Source of the DNA: Atopsyche davidsoni
Taxonomy: Eukaryota > Arthropoda > Insecta > Trichoptera > Hydrobiosidae
Assembly (NCBI GenBank): GCA_022113835.1
Contig: JAILWY010000014.1
Span: 2,728,001-2,792,000 of the forward strand
Length of the DNA: 64,000 bases
Direction of reading: 5' to 3'
Shown one piece after another: positions 44,585 through 56,447 of the stretch. Position numbers and translations under genes: made by a program. The notes under the pieces are model-generated. The model worked only from the letters and a program-made list of their open reading frames with translations. It made no database searches and had not been told where the DNA came from. The number at the start of each line of letters is the position of its first letter. The first letter of the stretch is position 1.

Positions 44585-45735
44585 TGATGTCTATTGCACA
44601 TTTGAATAACCGATTGACAAGGAGATTGCAAAAAATCGTATTTCTGCAATCTCCTAGCCAATTGGCTATTCTGCTATGTATTAACGTACAGCGTTGGAGA
44701 TTATGGAGTCAAAAGACTATTGCACATTTGAATAACCAATCGGCAAGGAGATTGCAAAATTCCTATTTCTGCAATCTCCTAGCTAATTGGCTATTTTGAT
44801 ATGTATTAACGTACAGCGTTGGAGATTATGAAGTCAAAAGACTATTGCACATTTGAATAACCAATCGGCAAGGAGATTGCAAAATTCCTATTTCTGCAAT
44901 CTCCTAGCTAATTGGCTATTTTGATATGTATTAACGTACAGCGTTGGAGATTATGAAGTCAAAAGACTATTGCACATTTGAATAACCAATCGGCAAGGAG
45001 ATTGCAAAATTCCTATTTCTGCAATCTCCTAGCCAATTGGCTATTCTGCTATGTATTAACGTACAGCGTTGGAGATTATGAAGTCAAAAGACTATTGCAC
45101 ATTTGAATAACCAATCGGCAAGGTGATTGCAAAAATTCCTATTTCTGCAATCTCCCAGCCAATTGGCTATTCTGCTATGTATTAACGTACAGCGTTGGAG
45201 ATTATGGAGTCAAAAGACTATTGCACATTTGAATAACCAATCGGCAAGGAGATTGCGAAAATTCCTATTTATGAGTACAGTCTGAATACTAAGTGCTCAC
45301 AAACCAAAATGTTCGTAATCTCCTAGCCAATTGGCTATTTTGCTATGTATTAACAACGTGCAGCGTTGAAGATTACAAAAAAATCACAAAATGTTTCACA
45401 TTTGAATAACCAATCGGCAAAGAGATTGCGAAAAAATTTATTTATGAGTACAGTCTAAATCTAAATACTAAGTACTCACTAACCAAAATGTTCGTAATCT
45501 CCTAGCCAATTGGCTATTTTGCCATGTATGTACAGCGTTGGAGATTATAAAAAAAACACGTAAATTTTTACATTTTTTTTATTATGAAGTCAAAAGACTA
45601 TTGCACATTTGAATAACCAATTGGCAAGGAAATTACGAAAATTCCTGCTTCTGAGTACAGTCTAAGTACTCACAAACCAAAATGTTCGTAATCTTCTAGC
45701 CAGTTGGCTATTTTGCTATGTATTAACGTACAGCT
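44585..45735. repeat. 124-bp tandem array in which every unit can form a hairpin
   Basis: At least six units at 124-bp steps (CTATTGCACATTTGAATAACC at about 44593, 44717, 44841, 44965, 45089, 45213), then two or three larger, diverged units to 45735. Each unit holds CCAATCGGCAAGGAGATTGC and, about 15 bases later, GCAATCTCCTAGCCAATTGG. These pair over about 18 of 20 bases, and flanking AATAA/TATT extends the stem. The stem is kept even where the loop has grown to about 60 bases in the last units. Confidence 0.9.
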
Positions 45736-48544
45736 TTCAGTCTCGTTAGAGTATACGGAATTTTTTTAATGGTATGTGGTGATGTTATAATTATAAATAT
45801 TATTGCACCGATTTTTTTTGTTGTTTCGATATCGTGTTCAATACATTTTAATACAAAATGATTGCAGTCGTAAAATATTTAAACCATGGTTTATTTTCAT
45901 ACAGTAACAATTCAACACATATTTTACGGATGTTTCATACAAAATTATATCCCGTACTCGCTAGTGATGGGCACAATTAGATATCTATAATTTGTGATCG
46001 ATTAGTCGAGTATGGCAACATTCAATATGAAAACAATATTTATTTAATTAATTGTAATTTACCCTTTTTCACATTCATGTCTTCTTCGGTTCTTGTGAGA
46101 ATTTTTCTTAAATAAAATTTATTACCGTTTGAGAACAAATAAGTCAATTCTTAAAATGAACTTTACTGTTTTAATGTTATTGCATTATATGATACTAATT
46201 ATTAAAAAACATTCCAAGAAGCCTTAATACATTTTTCAGTGATTTTTCATTTGTGAGTTTTTCTTTCCTCGTGCATTTTGACCTAACAAAGTATAATAGA
46301 ATAATTCTAAGAATCTCGATTGCAAAATTCATTCGGTTACGCCCATCTCTAGTGTACACCACTCAGTACTTTTAAGCATTGAGTCCACACTGTTATCTTA
46401 TTACATTTTATATTTTCTGATATGAGTGTTTATGAATACAATTATGCTTGCAGTATTTAAAAATATTTCGATCAAACTCGACCAAACAGAAAAATTATAT
46501 TCCCATATCTATAAGACATGCAATTCGTATATACTGCTATCTTCTCACACCTCGTAGTATCGTTAGTAGAATTAAGCTGAAATTTTATTTCGTTTCGAAC
46601 AAATTTACGGATATCCTGTTCTTAACTCGGTTTTTGAGCTTTTATACAAACTAAATGTCCGTTCGGTTATTCCCACCACTAGTCCACACCTCTAAGTACT
46701 ACCTCGCACTTAAAACGCTTGAGTTTTTTTCTCGCTAAGAGTACACGCTGTAAATTGCCGTAAGTGCTTTACGAAACATGGTTGCTTTGTAATTTGAGTT
46801 ATCAAGTTAGAACAAAACCCAAAGTCTTGTTCGACTAATTTCTTGCTAAATACATGGAAATGTTAACTTCTATTCACTTCGTATGTGTTATTAGATTTTT
46901 TTTGTACCACCTCAACTAAGTGCCAAGAAGCGAGTCCGGTTTTTATTATAAATTAAAAAAATTAAAAATAACGACGCACATTTTTATTACGTGATATTTT
47001 ATGTTAAAATGTATTTATTGCACATTTTTTAATTTTATAATCAAACTGTAAAAAATATGTGTGACATAATAAAAGTGGATTCAGATATTACCGACATAAT
47101 ATTATGATAATTGGTATCGTGTTTTTATACTAAATGAGAGATCATTTTGTACAAGTGTTAGGAAAAGTTTTAAAAGACTTCTCTGGGCGAATATAGCTCT
47201 TTAAGACTCACCATATTGACGGTTAACGAATAATTAATTTACAACATTACTACTACTACTAAATTAAAAATAATTTTAAATTAATCGCATACATTTTTTA
47301 ATAAGCCGTTTAATTTATATGTTTTTAAGATTTAGGGTAAACAATTTATTCATTAAACTACCGTAATTGACAAAATAAAAACGTGACTGATTGTATACTT
47401 AATTAATATTTTTTTGTTTTGTTTCGTGAGTGTTTGATTAAATTAGCGAAGATGCGAATCTACTATAATAATAGCCATTGTGTGTTTATTTGTATGTATG
47501 TTTCGTTTTTCCGTTCTGTATAGAATATCTTAAAAGATACAACGCTGATTTTTTGCACATAAGTTAAGTAAATTTTTCCGCAGCTATGTGCCGAATTTCA
47601 AGACGATAGGATAATATTTTCATTCATAAACTTTAAAATATGCTTTAGCTAAACTTTAATTATATGATTCACTTCTTCGCCGCGAGATGTCGTTTACCGC
47701 GAGAATTTAGACGCATCGTTCATCAAATTCGTCATTTTGTGACGGGCTACATTACTAGTTTTTATATAATAGGAAAGTATATTAGGATAAACTAACACAA
47801 GATTTTTTAATACCCAGTGTGAGATTCACTTAACATTTATTTTTAAATTATCAGCTGCTATTTGAAAATATTTCTAAAAAAAGTAATATATTCATGAAAT
47901 AAAGGAGCGCAGGTAGAAAAATCAATATATGGAAAGTAGCAACAGGTGGTAGGCTCTCGACATCTGGAGCACTCTTATTTTTTCAGTGAAATCTTTTTTG
48001 CTAGTTTTCAGCTATTTGATATTTTTAAATATATCGTGTTGTATGCTCAATGATTGTAATTTCGATTCTCGTAACAAATAATATATCGTATTAAAGATGA
48101 ATGATTCAGTTAACTCCAAAGCGACCCATCGCGCGATTTTAGAGAAACAGACGTCATGGAGTACACTATCAAAACTCTCCTAAGCTCATGCCTAGCTTGC
48201 AATTACATGCACAATATACAGATTAAATAATTTAATTCACAAATAATAAAATTAAATAACAAAAGGATTTAACTATAATCCAAAGCGAGCGCGTGGTTAT
48301 ATATGTAGGCGTCAGAAAGGGAAGTATCCTCCGCATAACATGGTAACTCTCCGGATCCCGTACATAGTTCGGTGCAGCATGCAGCAGTAAAAAGCGTAAT
48401 TTGGAATGACAAATGCCACAATGGCGTCGGTGGTTCGGTCCGACTGGCTTTTTGTGTCACCCGCGAGTCTGGGAAAGCCGGAGACAGCAGGGCTTGCGTC
48501 TGTCAGCTCAAATGCAGGATAAACTTTTAATGGTGCTTGTTTCA
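45736..48544. other. AT-rich non-coding stretch
   Basis: No gene is seen. About 47440-47760 (…GTGTTTATTTGTATGTATGTTTCG… to …ACGGGCTACATTACTAGTTTTTATATAATAG) has the style of a non-autonomous DNA element, but ends cannot be fixed. A GC-balanced block lies at about 48330-48544. Confidence 0.35.
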
Positions 48545-49000
48545 AAGCTCGTGACGTCACCCTGAAATGTAAGCCTACTTACTCCTGTATGCTTACTTGA
48601 TTGTCATGAATAATACCAGCTCTTCCAGCTTGTTAAACTGTGGCTAAGAGCAGTACAACAAAACGTGAGCAGGACATGTGCTTAAACTTAAAAATAGTAT
48701 TTTTCAAAACTTGTGACGCCACCCAGAAAGTGTCACTGGGTATGGTGTGTCCTCTCGATTATAGTAGATAATATCTGCTCTATGCAGTTAGTTGATCTGT
48801 GGCTAAGAGCAAGGTATTCAATAGAGAGATATAGCAGAAGATAAGCAGTGATTGTACTTAAATGCAAAGTAAAGTTTGTGGCGTCATTCGGAGAAGTGAG
48901 ACTGCAAGAACGTACTTACTATTGTGTGCATTCTTAATAACCATATAAATATATATCGTGAATGAGTTTAAAGCCGTTGAATGAATATATTTGATCTTGA
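48545..49000. repeat. Diverged tandem repeat, period about 163 bp, three copies
   Basis: TCGTGACGTCACCC, TTGTGACGCCACCC and TTGTGGCGTCATTC at about 48549, 48712 and 48875 mark three related units. All also contain CTTACT...TGTATGC-like and TGTGGCTAAGAGCA strings. The first unit contains a full TGACGTCA (48552-48559). Confidence 0.7.
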
Positions 49001-50320
49001 AATTGGACCCGAGTCGACCCTGAATAAGAGGACGGGATGAGCCGTCTCGTAAAAATAATACTTGAAACATTACCCTCAAGTAGGGTTTTTTGTTAAATGA
49101 ATAATAGATAGTAAAATGCGTTGGAATGCAAGTAGGCGTAACCATCTTGGACTTCAGTTTAATGGTTATGTGTTTTCGTGTTATGAAGGTCTACTAAGTC
49201 ATACTATTTGAAAGTTTTAGGTATTTATATATTTAAGGCTTTCGTATACTGATCAGAGATGTGATCTTAACAGGTAGATTGTCTCTTGAGCGACACTGTA
49301 TCCTCGCATATTCCGGCTTACATCACAATTTTACGAAGCCACTACTAGCAACCGTTGTTTTCCCATAAAGAATATTACACCTGGTAGATTGCCGCTCAAG
49401 CAACGCTGGCCAATATGACATAGACCATCTTAAATCAGCCCAAACTCACCTTTAACAGAGTGGTCATTGCAATAGGATATCACATTTACTAATTACTTAA
49501 TTGGACTCCACATGATAAAAAAAAATAACTCGCGCATACCTCTCAGAATGTCCAATCAGTTGAAGTTTACCTGGCATTTTGTACGCCGCTTTTTATGTGA
49601 AGTGATCTTGGAATAGGTTACCAGATGACATTAATTGATCGACCGCCTACTTTGGCAGCGAGCGACCTTGATATGTTCCATCTTGAGAGAATCCAAGACG
49701 AGCATTTTTTTCTGACCGAGGAAACTCGTGTGTGAAGAGATAATTCAAACCAGTTTGAAGGTAACCGTTTCCGCGAATGAGAAATTTCTTATCACTCAAT
49801 ATATAGAACGGAATCAATTAGTTAGAAATGATACCAAGCTTAAGTATACAAATTAAATTATGGTACATAAATAGTAAATTGCATTTTCATTGCATTTACA
49901 AATGATCCAATGGACACCGTGCATGCTTACTTACCACAGAATCTCGCATTCAAAGTCAAATATACATTTATTAAACACCGCGAAAACCTATTTTAAGACA
50001 CACAATATGATCTTGCGTCTATTACCATTATGAGACCTAGTTTCGCTCACTTGTCACGTGGTGCATTAAAACCGTTCGAACAGCAAATTTTATTTATCAA
50101 AACAGTATTTATTCAACACCGTGAAAACTATTTAAAGACACTCAATATTTACGCTACGTTTTGCTTCGGAGTCACGTGGTGCATTAGCACACAGTATTTA
50201 TTCAACAACGGGAAAAGCTATCTAAAGGCACGCAATATATACCTTACACCCATTGACATTGCGAGACAAGGACCCAAGCGGTCGATATCCTCTTGGAAGT
50301 GCATGCCGCGGCGCACGCGC
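49001..50320. other. Non-coding stretch
   Basis: No convincing gene. Two related strings (CAGGTAGATTGTCTCTTGAGC near 49270 and TGGTAGATTGCCGCTCAAGC near 49382) and a repeated ATTTATTCAACACCGTGAAAAC theme (about 49965, 50107, 50198) suggest further diverged repeats. Confidence 0.4.
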
Positions 50321-51130
50321 GGCCCGGAGCAGCCTGCACGCTGCACCTCCCGACCCGGAGCAGCCTGCACGCTGCACTACCTTGCCCTGAGTAGCCGGCA
50401 CGCTTCACTTCTTGGCCCTGAGTAGCCGGAACGCTTCACTACCTTGCCCTGAGTAGCCGGAACGCTTCACTTCTTAGCCCTGAGCAGCTGGCACACTGCA
50501 CCTCCCGACCTGGAGCAGCCGGCACGCTGCACCTTCCGACCCGAAGCAGCCGGCACGCTGCACTTCCTGGCCCGAAACACCCGGCACGCTGCACTACCTT
50601 ATCCTGAGTAGCCGGCAAGCTTCACTTCTTGGCCATGAGCAGCCGGCACGCTGCACCTTCCGACCCGGAGCAGCCTGCACGCTGCATCCTCCGACTCGGA
50701 GCAGCTGGCACGCTGCACTACCTTGCCCTGAGTAGCCAACACGCTTCACATCTTGGCCCGAAGCAGCTGGCACGCTGCACTACCTTATCCTGAGTAGCCG
50801 GCAAGCCTCACTTCTTGGCCCTGAGTAGCCGGCACGCTACACCTTCCGACCCGGAGCAGCCTGCACGCTGCATTCTCCGACCCGGAGCAGCTGGCACGCT
50901 GCACTACCTTGCCCTGAGCAGCCGACACGCTTCACTTCTTGGCCCAGAGCAGCCGGCACACTGCACCTCCCAACGCGAAGCAGCCGGTACGCTGCACCTC
51001 CCGACCCGAAGTAGTCGGCACGCTGCACTACCTTGCCCTGAGTAGCCAACACGCTTCACATCTTGGCCCGAAGCAGCCGGCACGCTGCACTTCCTGGCCC
51101 GAAGCAGCCGGCACGCTGCACCTCCCGGGC
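50321..51130. repeat. 31-bp GC-rich minisatellite, about 26 copies
   Basis: The unit CCGGCACGCTGCAC followed by TTCCTGGCCCGAAGCAG, with substitutions, repeats every 31 bases (for example GCTGCAC at 50340 and 50371). 31 is not a multiple of three, so the long frames across it cycle through all phases and are not genes. The array is about 800 bp, far richer in G+C than its flanks, and mixes at least three unit variants (CACCTCCCGACCCGGAGCAG, CACTACCTTGCCCTGAGTAG, CACTTCTTGGCCCTGAGTAG). Confidence 0.93.
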
Positions 51131-52035
51131 GTCGCACTCCGCGCACTCCCCGCGGGGCACTCTCTCGTGAAAATCTTCTGAATTGCAAATACCATAGTTT
51201 GCGACGGCGGTAGTTTCTTTGGGTGCGACGGAGCGGAATCTATTTGTTATGCGTAGAGAGTGGGCATAAAGAAAATGTAGCAAATATGAGCGGATTATAA
51301 CAATTGATTTATTGTATTGCCGTTGCAAGTTTGTAATATAGAAGTGAAATGTATAAAGAGAAAACGTGAACATATCCGGTTATGAATGAATGACTTGGTT
51401 ACTAAGAACACTAGTCCTACCTGATTTTCTCTATTGAAAATTTGTTCATATTATAATAATAATTTTGCCGATGACTTTATGGTTTCTTGGATGTAAACTG
51501 AAAGGCTTTTTTTTTGTTTTGCAACGTTTCAGTAATTGTACCATTTTCAGGAGTTTGGAGGTGATATCATCATCATCACACCAACCAGCTTAACTTGTTA
51601 ACCTACGAACAATATTTACCGTTTATTTATTGCAAAAACATTAAATATTCCATTAGTATGGTTAATTGGTACGAACAATCGACTTCTAATTCGAATGCTA
51701 ATTGATGATTTTGGATTCGCACCTGATTAGAAAAAAAATATGAAAAAAATTAATTAATTAAAAAACGTTGTTTTTGTAATGAAGCAATCGCTAGAGTTTA
51801 GAAAGAAAACTAGAAATAGTAAATATACAATCGAAAAATATTTGATAAATTTACTACAATACATTTTTTTAAAGTTACAAATAACACAAAAACATTTTAA
51901 GAAATTTTGTGAACTTGAAATTATTCTAGTACTTTTGATCGTGAAAAATTCTGAACTAAAAATATTAAAAAGGAGTGTTTCTATTTATGGTATTAAAATG
52001 ACATTTTATACATTTTTCTAATTACCATACATCTA
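51131..52035. other. Non-coding spacer
   Basis: A short GC-rich edge next to the minisatellite, then AT-rich DNA. No gene is seen. Confidence 0.4.
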
Positions 52036-53795
52036 ATAAATATTTAAAGGAATTGTTAGAATGTGTTCAACAACATGTTCCTTTGAAATTCTGAATGAAA
52101 CATAGTAATAGAGGATGTTGTTAAAACCTTTTATATCTTTTTTATTTTTAACATATAAAATTTACTTGAAGGAATTATATAAAACACGATAATTCAACTT
52201 GTAATATGCTCGTATTATATTTTAATTTACATACCATATAGTAAAAAGGGGAGTAACTTCATACATCGTTTATAACAGATTTCGCTTCTATAAAATATTC
52301 AAGGAAGTCGATTAGTCAACTTGTACTGTGCTCCAACAAAACTGTGAATTAAGCATCGTAAAAGGAAGTATCTCCTTACACTTATTAAAGCCTCATTTTC
52401 CTACAAATTTCCCATTTTCATCTCAAGTTACAAAGAGAGCCCGAAAAATACGTTTATACATTGTTCATAACAAATTTCGCTTTGGGTAGTTTAAAAATAC
52501 ATACATTATTTATTCAAGGAATTGTAAAAACAAGATAGGTGAACTTTTACTATGCTCATACAAAACCCTGAATTAAACATAGTAAAAGAGGGAGTAACTT
52601 TATACATTGAATATAACACATTTCCCTTAATCCCATAAAATATTCAAGGAAGTTGGAAGTCAACTCGTACTGTGCTCGTTCAAAACTCTGAATTAGACAT
52701 AGTAAAAAGGATTATCTCGTACACTTATTAAAGCCTCATATTCATTGAAAGTTTCCCATTTTTATTTCAAGTTACAAGAAGTGCTCGACGGGTCAAGTTC
52801 GTACAAAAATACGTTTATACATTGTTTATAACAAATTTCGCTTTGGGAAGCTTAAAAACACATACATAATTTATTAAAGGAATTGTAAAAACACGATATG
52901 TGAACTTTTACTATGCTCGTACAAAACCCTGAATTATACATAGTAAAGAGGGAGTAACTTTATACATTGAATATAACAAATTTCCCTTACAACCATAAAA
53001 TATTCTAGGAAGTCGATAAGTCAACTTGTGCCGTGCTCGTACAAAACTCTGGATTAGACACAGTAAAAATGATTATCTCGTACACTTATTAAAGCCTCAT
53101 ATTCGTTGAAAATTACAAATTTCCTATTTTCATTTCAAGATGGGTCAAGTTCGTACAAAAACACGTTTATACATTGTTCATAACAAATTTCGCTTTGGGA
53201 AGCTTAAAAACACATTCATAATTTATTAAAGGAATTGTAAAAACACGATGGGTGAACTTTTACTATGCTCGTACAAAACCCCGAATTAAACATAGTAAAA
53301 GACGGAGCAACTTTATACATTGAATATATCAAATTTCCCCTACAACTATAAAATATTCTAGGAAGTCGATAAGTCAACTTGTGCCGTGCTCGTACAAAAC
53401 TCTGGATTAGACACAGTAAAAATGATTATTTCTTACACTTATTAAAGCCTCATATTCATTGAAAATTACAAATTTTCATTTCAAGATGGGTCAAGTTCGT
53501 ACAAAAACACGTTTATACATTGTTCATAACAAATTTCGCTTTGGGAACCTTAAAAACACATACATCATTTATTAAAGGAATTGTAAAAACACGATGGGTG
53601 AACTTTTACTATGCCCGTACAAAACCCCGAATTAAACATAGTAAAAGACGGAGCAACTTTATACATTGAATATAACAAATTCGCTTCACGAAGTTTAAAT
53701 ATACACTCATAAAATAATCAAGAAAGTCGATAAGTCAACTTGTGCCGTGCCCGTACAAAAGTCTGAATTAGGCATAGTAAAAGGGAGTATCTCTT
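52036..53795. repeat. Higher-order satellite, about 350-bp units built of two related halves
   Basis: AATTGTAAAAACA recurs at about 52519, 52882, 53234 and 53580. Inside each period, ACTTTTACTATGCTCGTACAAAACCC is followed about 118 bp later by the related ACTTGTGCCGTGCTCGTACAAAACTC; the next spacing is about 235 bp. So two diverged half-units alternate, and the pair has been amplified as a block. Copies are more diverged toward the left end (52.0-52.4 kb) and most similar at 52.9-53.7 kb. Confidence 0.85.
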
Positions 53796-53940
53796 TGTAC
53801 GGCGGAGTTAATTATAGCTCGGCCCGAATTTCCTCCGGAGCCTCCGCGCCGGGACCTTGACCCCGCGCCGGATGAATGAGCTCTCGTCTCTATTACAATC
53901 AAAGCCTCCGAGCCATTATTCAAAATATATATTTTCAAGT
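53796..53940. other. GC-balanced island at the satellite edge
   Basis: A unique block (TACGGCGGAGTTAATTATAG, CTCCGGAGCCTCCGCGCCGG, GATGAATGAGCTCTCGTCTC) with a TAATTA core. It ends the satellite array abruptly. Candidate regulatory DNA by composition. Confidence 0.3.
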
Positions 53941-54344
53941 TAAAATTGTTCATACTGATTTTGTGTCGTACGCAACGCTGAACAAGTGCGGTTGTTGATG
54001 ATTTTTGACGCTTGAAAAAATGATGTTTTTGTTTGGGTCACAGTTTAGTTAGTGTGCGACCGATATTGTATTCAACAGTGTGTGTGTTTTTTTTTTTTTT
54101 TTTAACCTCAAATATAAATATAGAATACAGTGGAAATATGTAATACAGCGTTATGCAAATCTCTGAGAAAAGTTTTCAAGTTCGCAAAATATTATATTAT
54201 GAGAGTTTTTCTTTTGCATGCCGCATAAATATGCCTAAAATGCCTTGTCGATTTGAAAGCAAATTTATTTCAAATTGTACATACTATTATTTATTTTTAT
54301 TATAAATTCAAAAAATTGTATTGTATCGAAGTACTGATAAAAAG
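53941..54344. other. AT-rich non-coding spacer
   Basis: No gene is seen; includes a run of about 18 T at about 54087. Confidence 0.4.
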
Positions 54345-54465
54345 GACCTCGAGACCAATTACACTATTTATTCTCCATAAGAAAACCATGCAGACTACTG
54401 GCTCAGCATAAATATATCCTCAGTGAGATGATCGCCAACCTCCTCTGAGAAAAAGCACCCAAATA
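54345..54465 (-). mobile_element. Rep-A, copy F (partial)
   Basis: Reverse-orientation end fragment: AGAAAACCATGCAGACTACT, GGCTCAGCATAAATAT and GATGATCGCCAACCTCCTCTGAG. Confidence 0.65.
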
Positions 54466-54719
54466 TTTTTTTTTTGTTTGTTAAAATTATCAAATATATT
54501 ATAAAATGCTTAAGGCACCGTTTGTCCTTATAAATTTTTAAATCAAAAAATAAAAATTAACTCCCTGTTGTACTCCGTCAAAAATCGATTAAAAAATGGG
54601 GCGTTTTCGTATTGTGAAAGTGAATTCGTCTTATACACTTATATGGAATTCATCGTCAGTCGTGTTTTGAAATTATTCGAGCGTGTTCTGTGAAGATATA
54701 ATAGTATGACAGTGTAACG
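54466..54719. other. AT-rich non-coding spacer
   Basis: No gene or repeat is recognised. Confidence 0.4.
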
Positions 54720-55215
54720 GCCTCCGGGTAAATAAATTTCCCGAGACAAGTCGGAAGCAGCGCTGTCATAGAAACAAACTGTCTCTTCCAGCGATCAATA
54801 CAATAAAAGAGCACCGAAACCTCCGCCGCCGCATTCGAGACATTGACACATTTCCGTCAGTTTACAAACGTTTAGTGTATATTTCGCCGCCGCTCCTGCA
54901 TTACCGCGGGCCCGTTTCGGCGATCGCCGGGGCGGTAGGAAATCAAAATTTAATAAACAATTGCCATTTTAAAGCGGCGAGTTCAACGGAACGGAGTCCC
55001 GGGGGGGCCGCGAAAACGCGACCGCGGCGTTGCGGCGCGCGAGCGGGACGGCGCGCGCCCGCCGCGGGTGCGAGCGGGACGGGCGCGGCGCGCGCGACAG
55101 GGACGGGGCGCTCGCGGCCGGGAAAAGGGAGCGAGACGGCGCGAGTGGGAAACGCGGATCGACGTCAGAGAGAGAGAGGAAAGCCGGGAACTGCGCGATC
55201 GTGTACTCGCCCGTA
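54720..55215. other. Large CpG-rich island inside the presumed intron
   Basis: About 500 bp of unique, CpG-rich DNA. The left half mixes GC-rich text with CGATCAATACAATAAAAGAG, TTTACAAACG and TAATAAACAATTGCC (Fox/Hox-like cores); the right half is nearly pure G+C. The open frames here reflect lack of stops. Candidate enhancer, alternative promoter or non-coding exon. Confidence 0.4.
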
Positions 55216-55369
55216 GAGAAGCAATTTTCTTTTTATAAAAAGTACACATATTATTTGTACTACTCGCACAACAACGCGTAGAAAACGTGTCTTTTGTTCA
55301 CGTTATATAAACATGCATGCATCGCATATAAATATATTTTTTTAAATAAACATGATATATGTGACTTAC

Positions 55370-55850
55370 TACCTACACCTACGGACCCCAGAGGGATCAC
55401 TCAGGGGGTCCTCAGAAAATTAAAATCGATTTGGGGGTCCCTGAACAGCGTCAGGGGTCCGCGCAAGGTTTAATATAAAATATAAAAATTGTGACACATT
55501 TTTATTAATATGGATGTTGAAATAAATAACAATGAATACAGTATTAGCGATTTTTACGTCCTAAGTAAAATATAAATATAGACAGGTGCATAAAATACAA
55601 GTAATAACAGACGTCGGGATGAGTCAGGTAGGTTAATACAGGAACGCAATAGAGTCAATACTTGCACCAACTAGTCTATAATATGAATTTATGTAGTTTT
55701 TCACCCAGGGTCCGTAGGCAAGTTTTGACTATGAAAGGGGGTCCGTGGGAAAGTTTTGACCATGAAGGGGGGTCCGTGGGCAAGTTTTGACTATGAAAGG
55801 GGGTCCGTGGGCCAAAAGAGTTTGAGACCCACTGTACTAGAGCATTGATT
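55370..55850. mobile_element. hAT-like non-autonomous remnant with a 32-bp internal repeat
   Basis: The right end, read on the minus strand, starts CAGTGGGTCTCAAACTCTTT followed by GGCCCACGGACC, a typical hAT-type terminus. Just inside it, a 32-bp unit (GGTCCGTGGGAAAGTTTTGACC...) is repeated about 3.3 times (55708-55815). The left edge (ACGGACCCCAGAGGGATCAC) has the matching theme but lacks a clean terminus, so it is probably truncated. No transposase is seen. Confidence 0.6.
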
Positions 55851-55854
55851 TTGC

Positions 55855-56050
55855 CTTCTTCTTCTGGTCTCACTAATTCCGCATCCACGTAAACTTCCTC
55901 CTTTCAATGCCCCTTTTTCCTTGGACAATCAGCTGAAGGATGCTATATTTACCTTCCGCTTCTTAACCAACGTCACGAGTTCACGTTATTTGCGCATTCT
56001 GTGCAAAACTCTCTCATTTATGACGCGGTCAATCCGTGGTATTGATTTTG
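55855..56050 (-). pseudogene. RTE-like LINE fragment, 3' end region
   Basis: Minus-strand reading gives PRIDRVINERVLHRMRK, a stop, then RELVTLVKKRKVNIASF. This is the segment just after the reverse transcriptase core in RTE-type elements and overlaps the part seen at 3.7-3.85 kb. Broken by stops; dead. Confidence 0.65.
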
Positions 56051-56447
56051 TTTGGCTTAGTTTTTTTTTCTCAGGCGCATACAGCCAATTAAGACCCGTC
56101 ACATATATTGTTTACGAACTTTAAGATGCAAAAGTATTGATTTTTTATTGTAATTGCAGATCTTGAAATTATTTTTATTCTTACACACGTGATTTAATAA
56201 TCATGAAAACATAATTTGAAACGAGCCTGCACTGGTTCACTCATCATATATTTACATACAAAATTGGTCTTATTGTTACACATAATCGCTCAATTTGAAT
56301 AATTAGCCTTTCACCGACAAAAATAAATTATATCCATAAGCAGGTTACAATCGTTACAAAGATCAAGGTTTTGCTTATAATTTCAATAAAAATTAAATGA
56401 CTAGAGTTTTTATTTTCATTTATGTTAATTAACAATAGTTCTTAGCG
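56051..56447. other. AT-rich non-coding spacer
   Basis: No gene or repeat is recognised. Confidence 0.4.

Noticed and set aside
44585..45260. A regularly spaced array resembling a CRISPR
   Set aside because: The genome is eukaryotic, and the whole 124-bp unit including the would-be spacer is repeated, so there are no unique spacers.
47440..47760. A Helitron- or MITE-like element
   Set aside because: The style is suggestive, but no terminal structure or target duplication could be fixed by eye.
50815..51188. Several frames of 70-95 codons in the 31-bp minisatellite
   Set aside because: The 31-base period cycles the reading phase, and the peptides are just the repeat translated.
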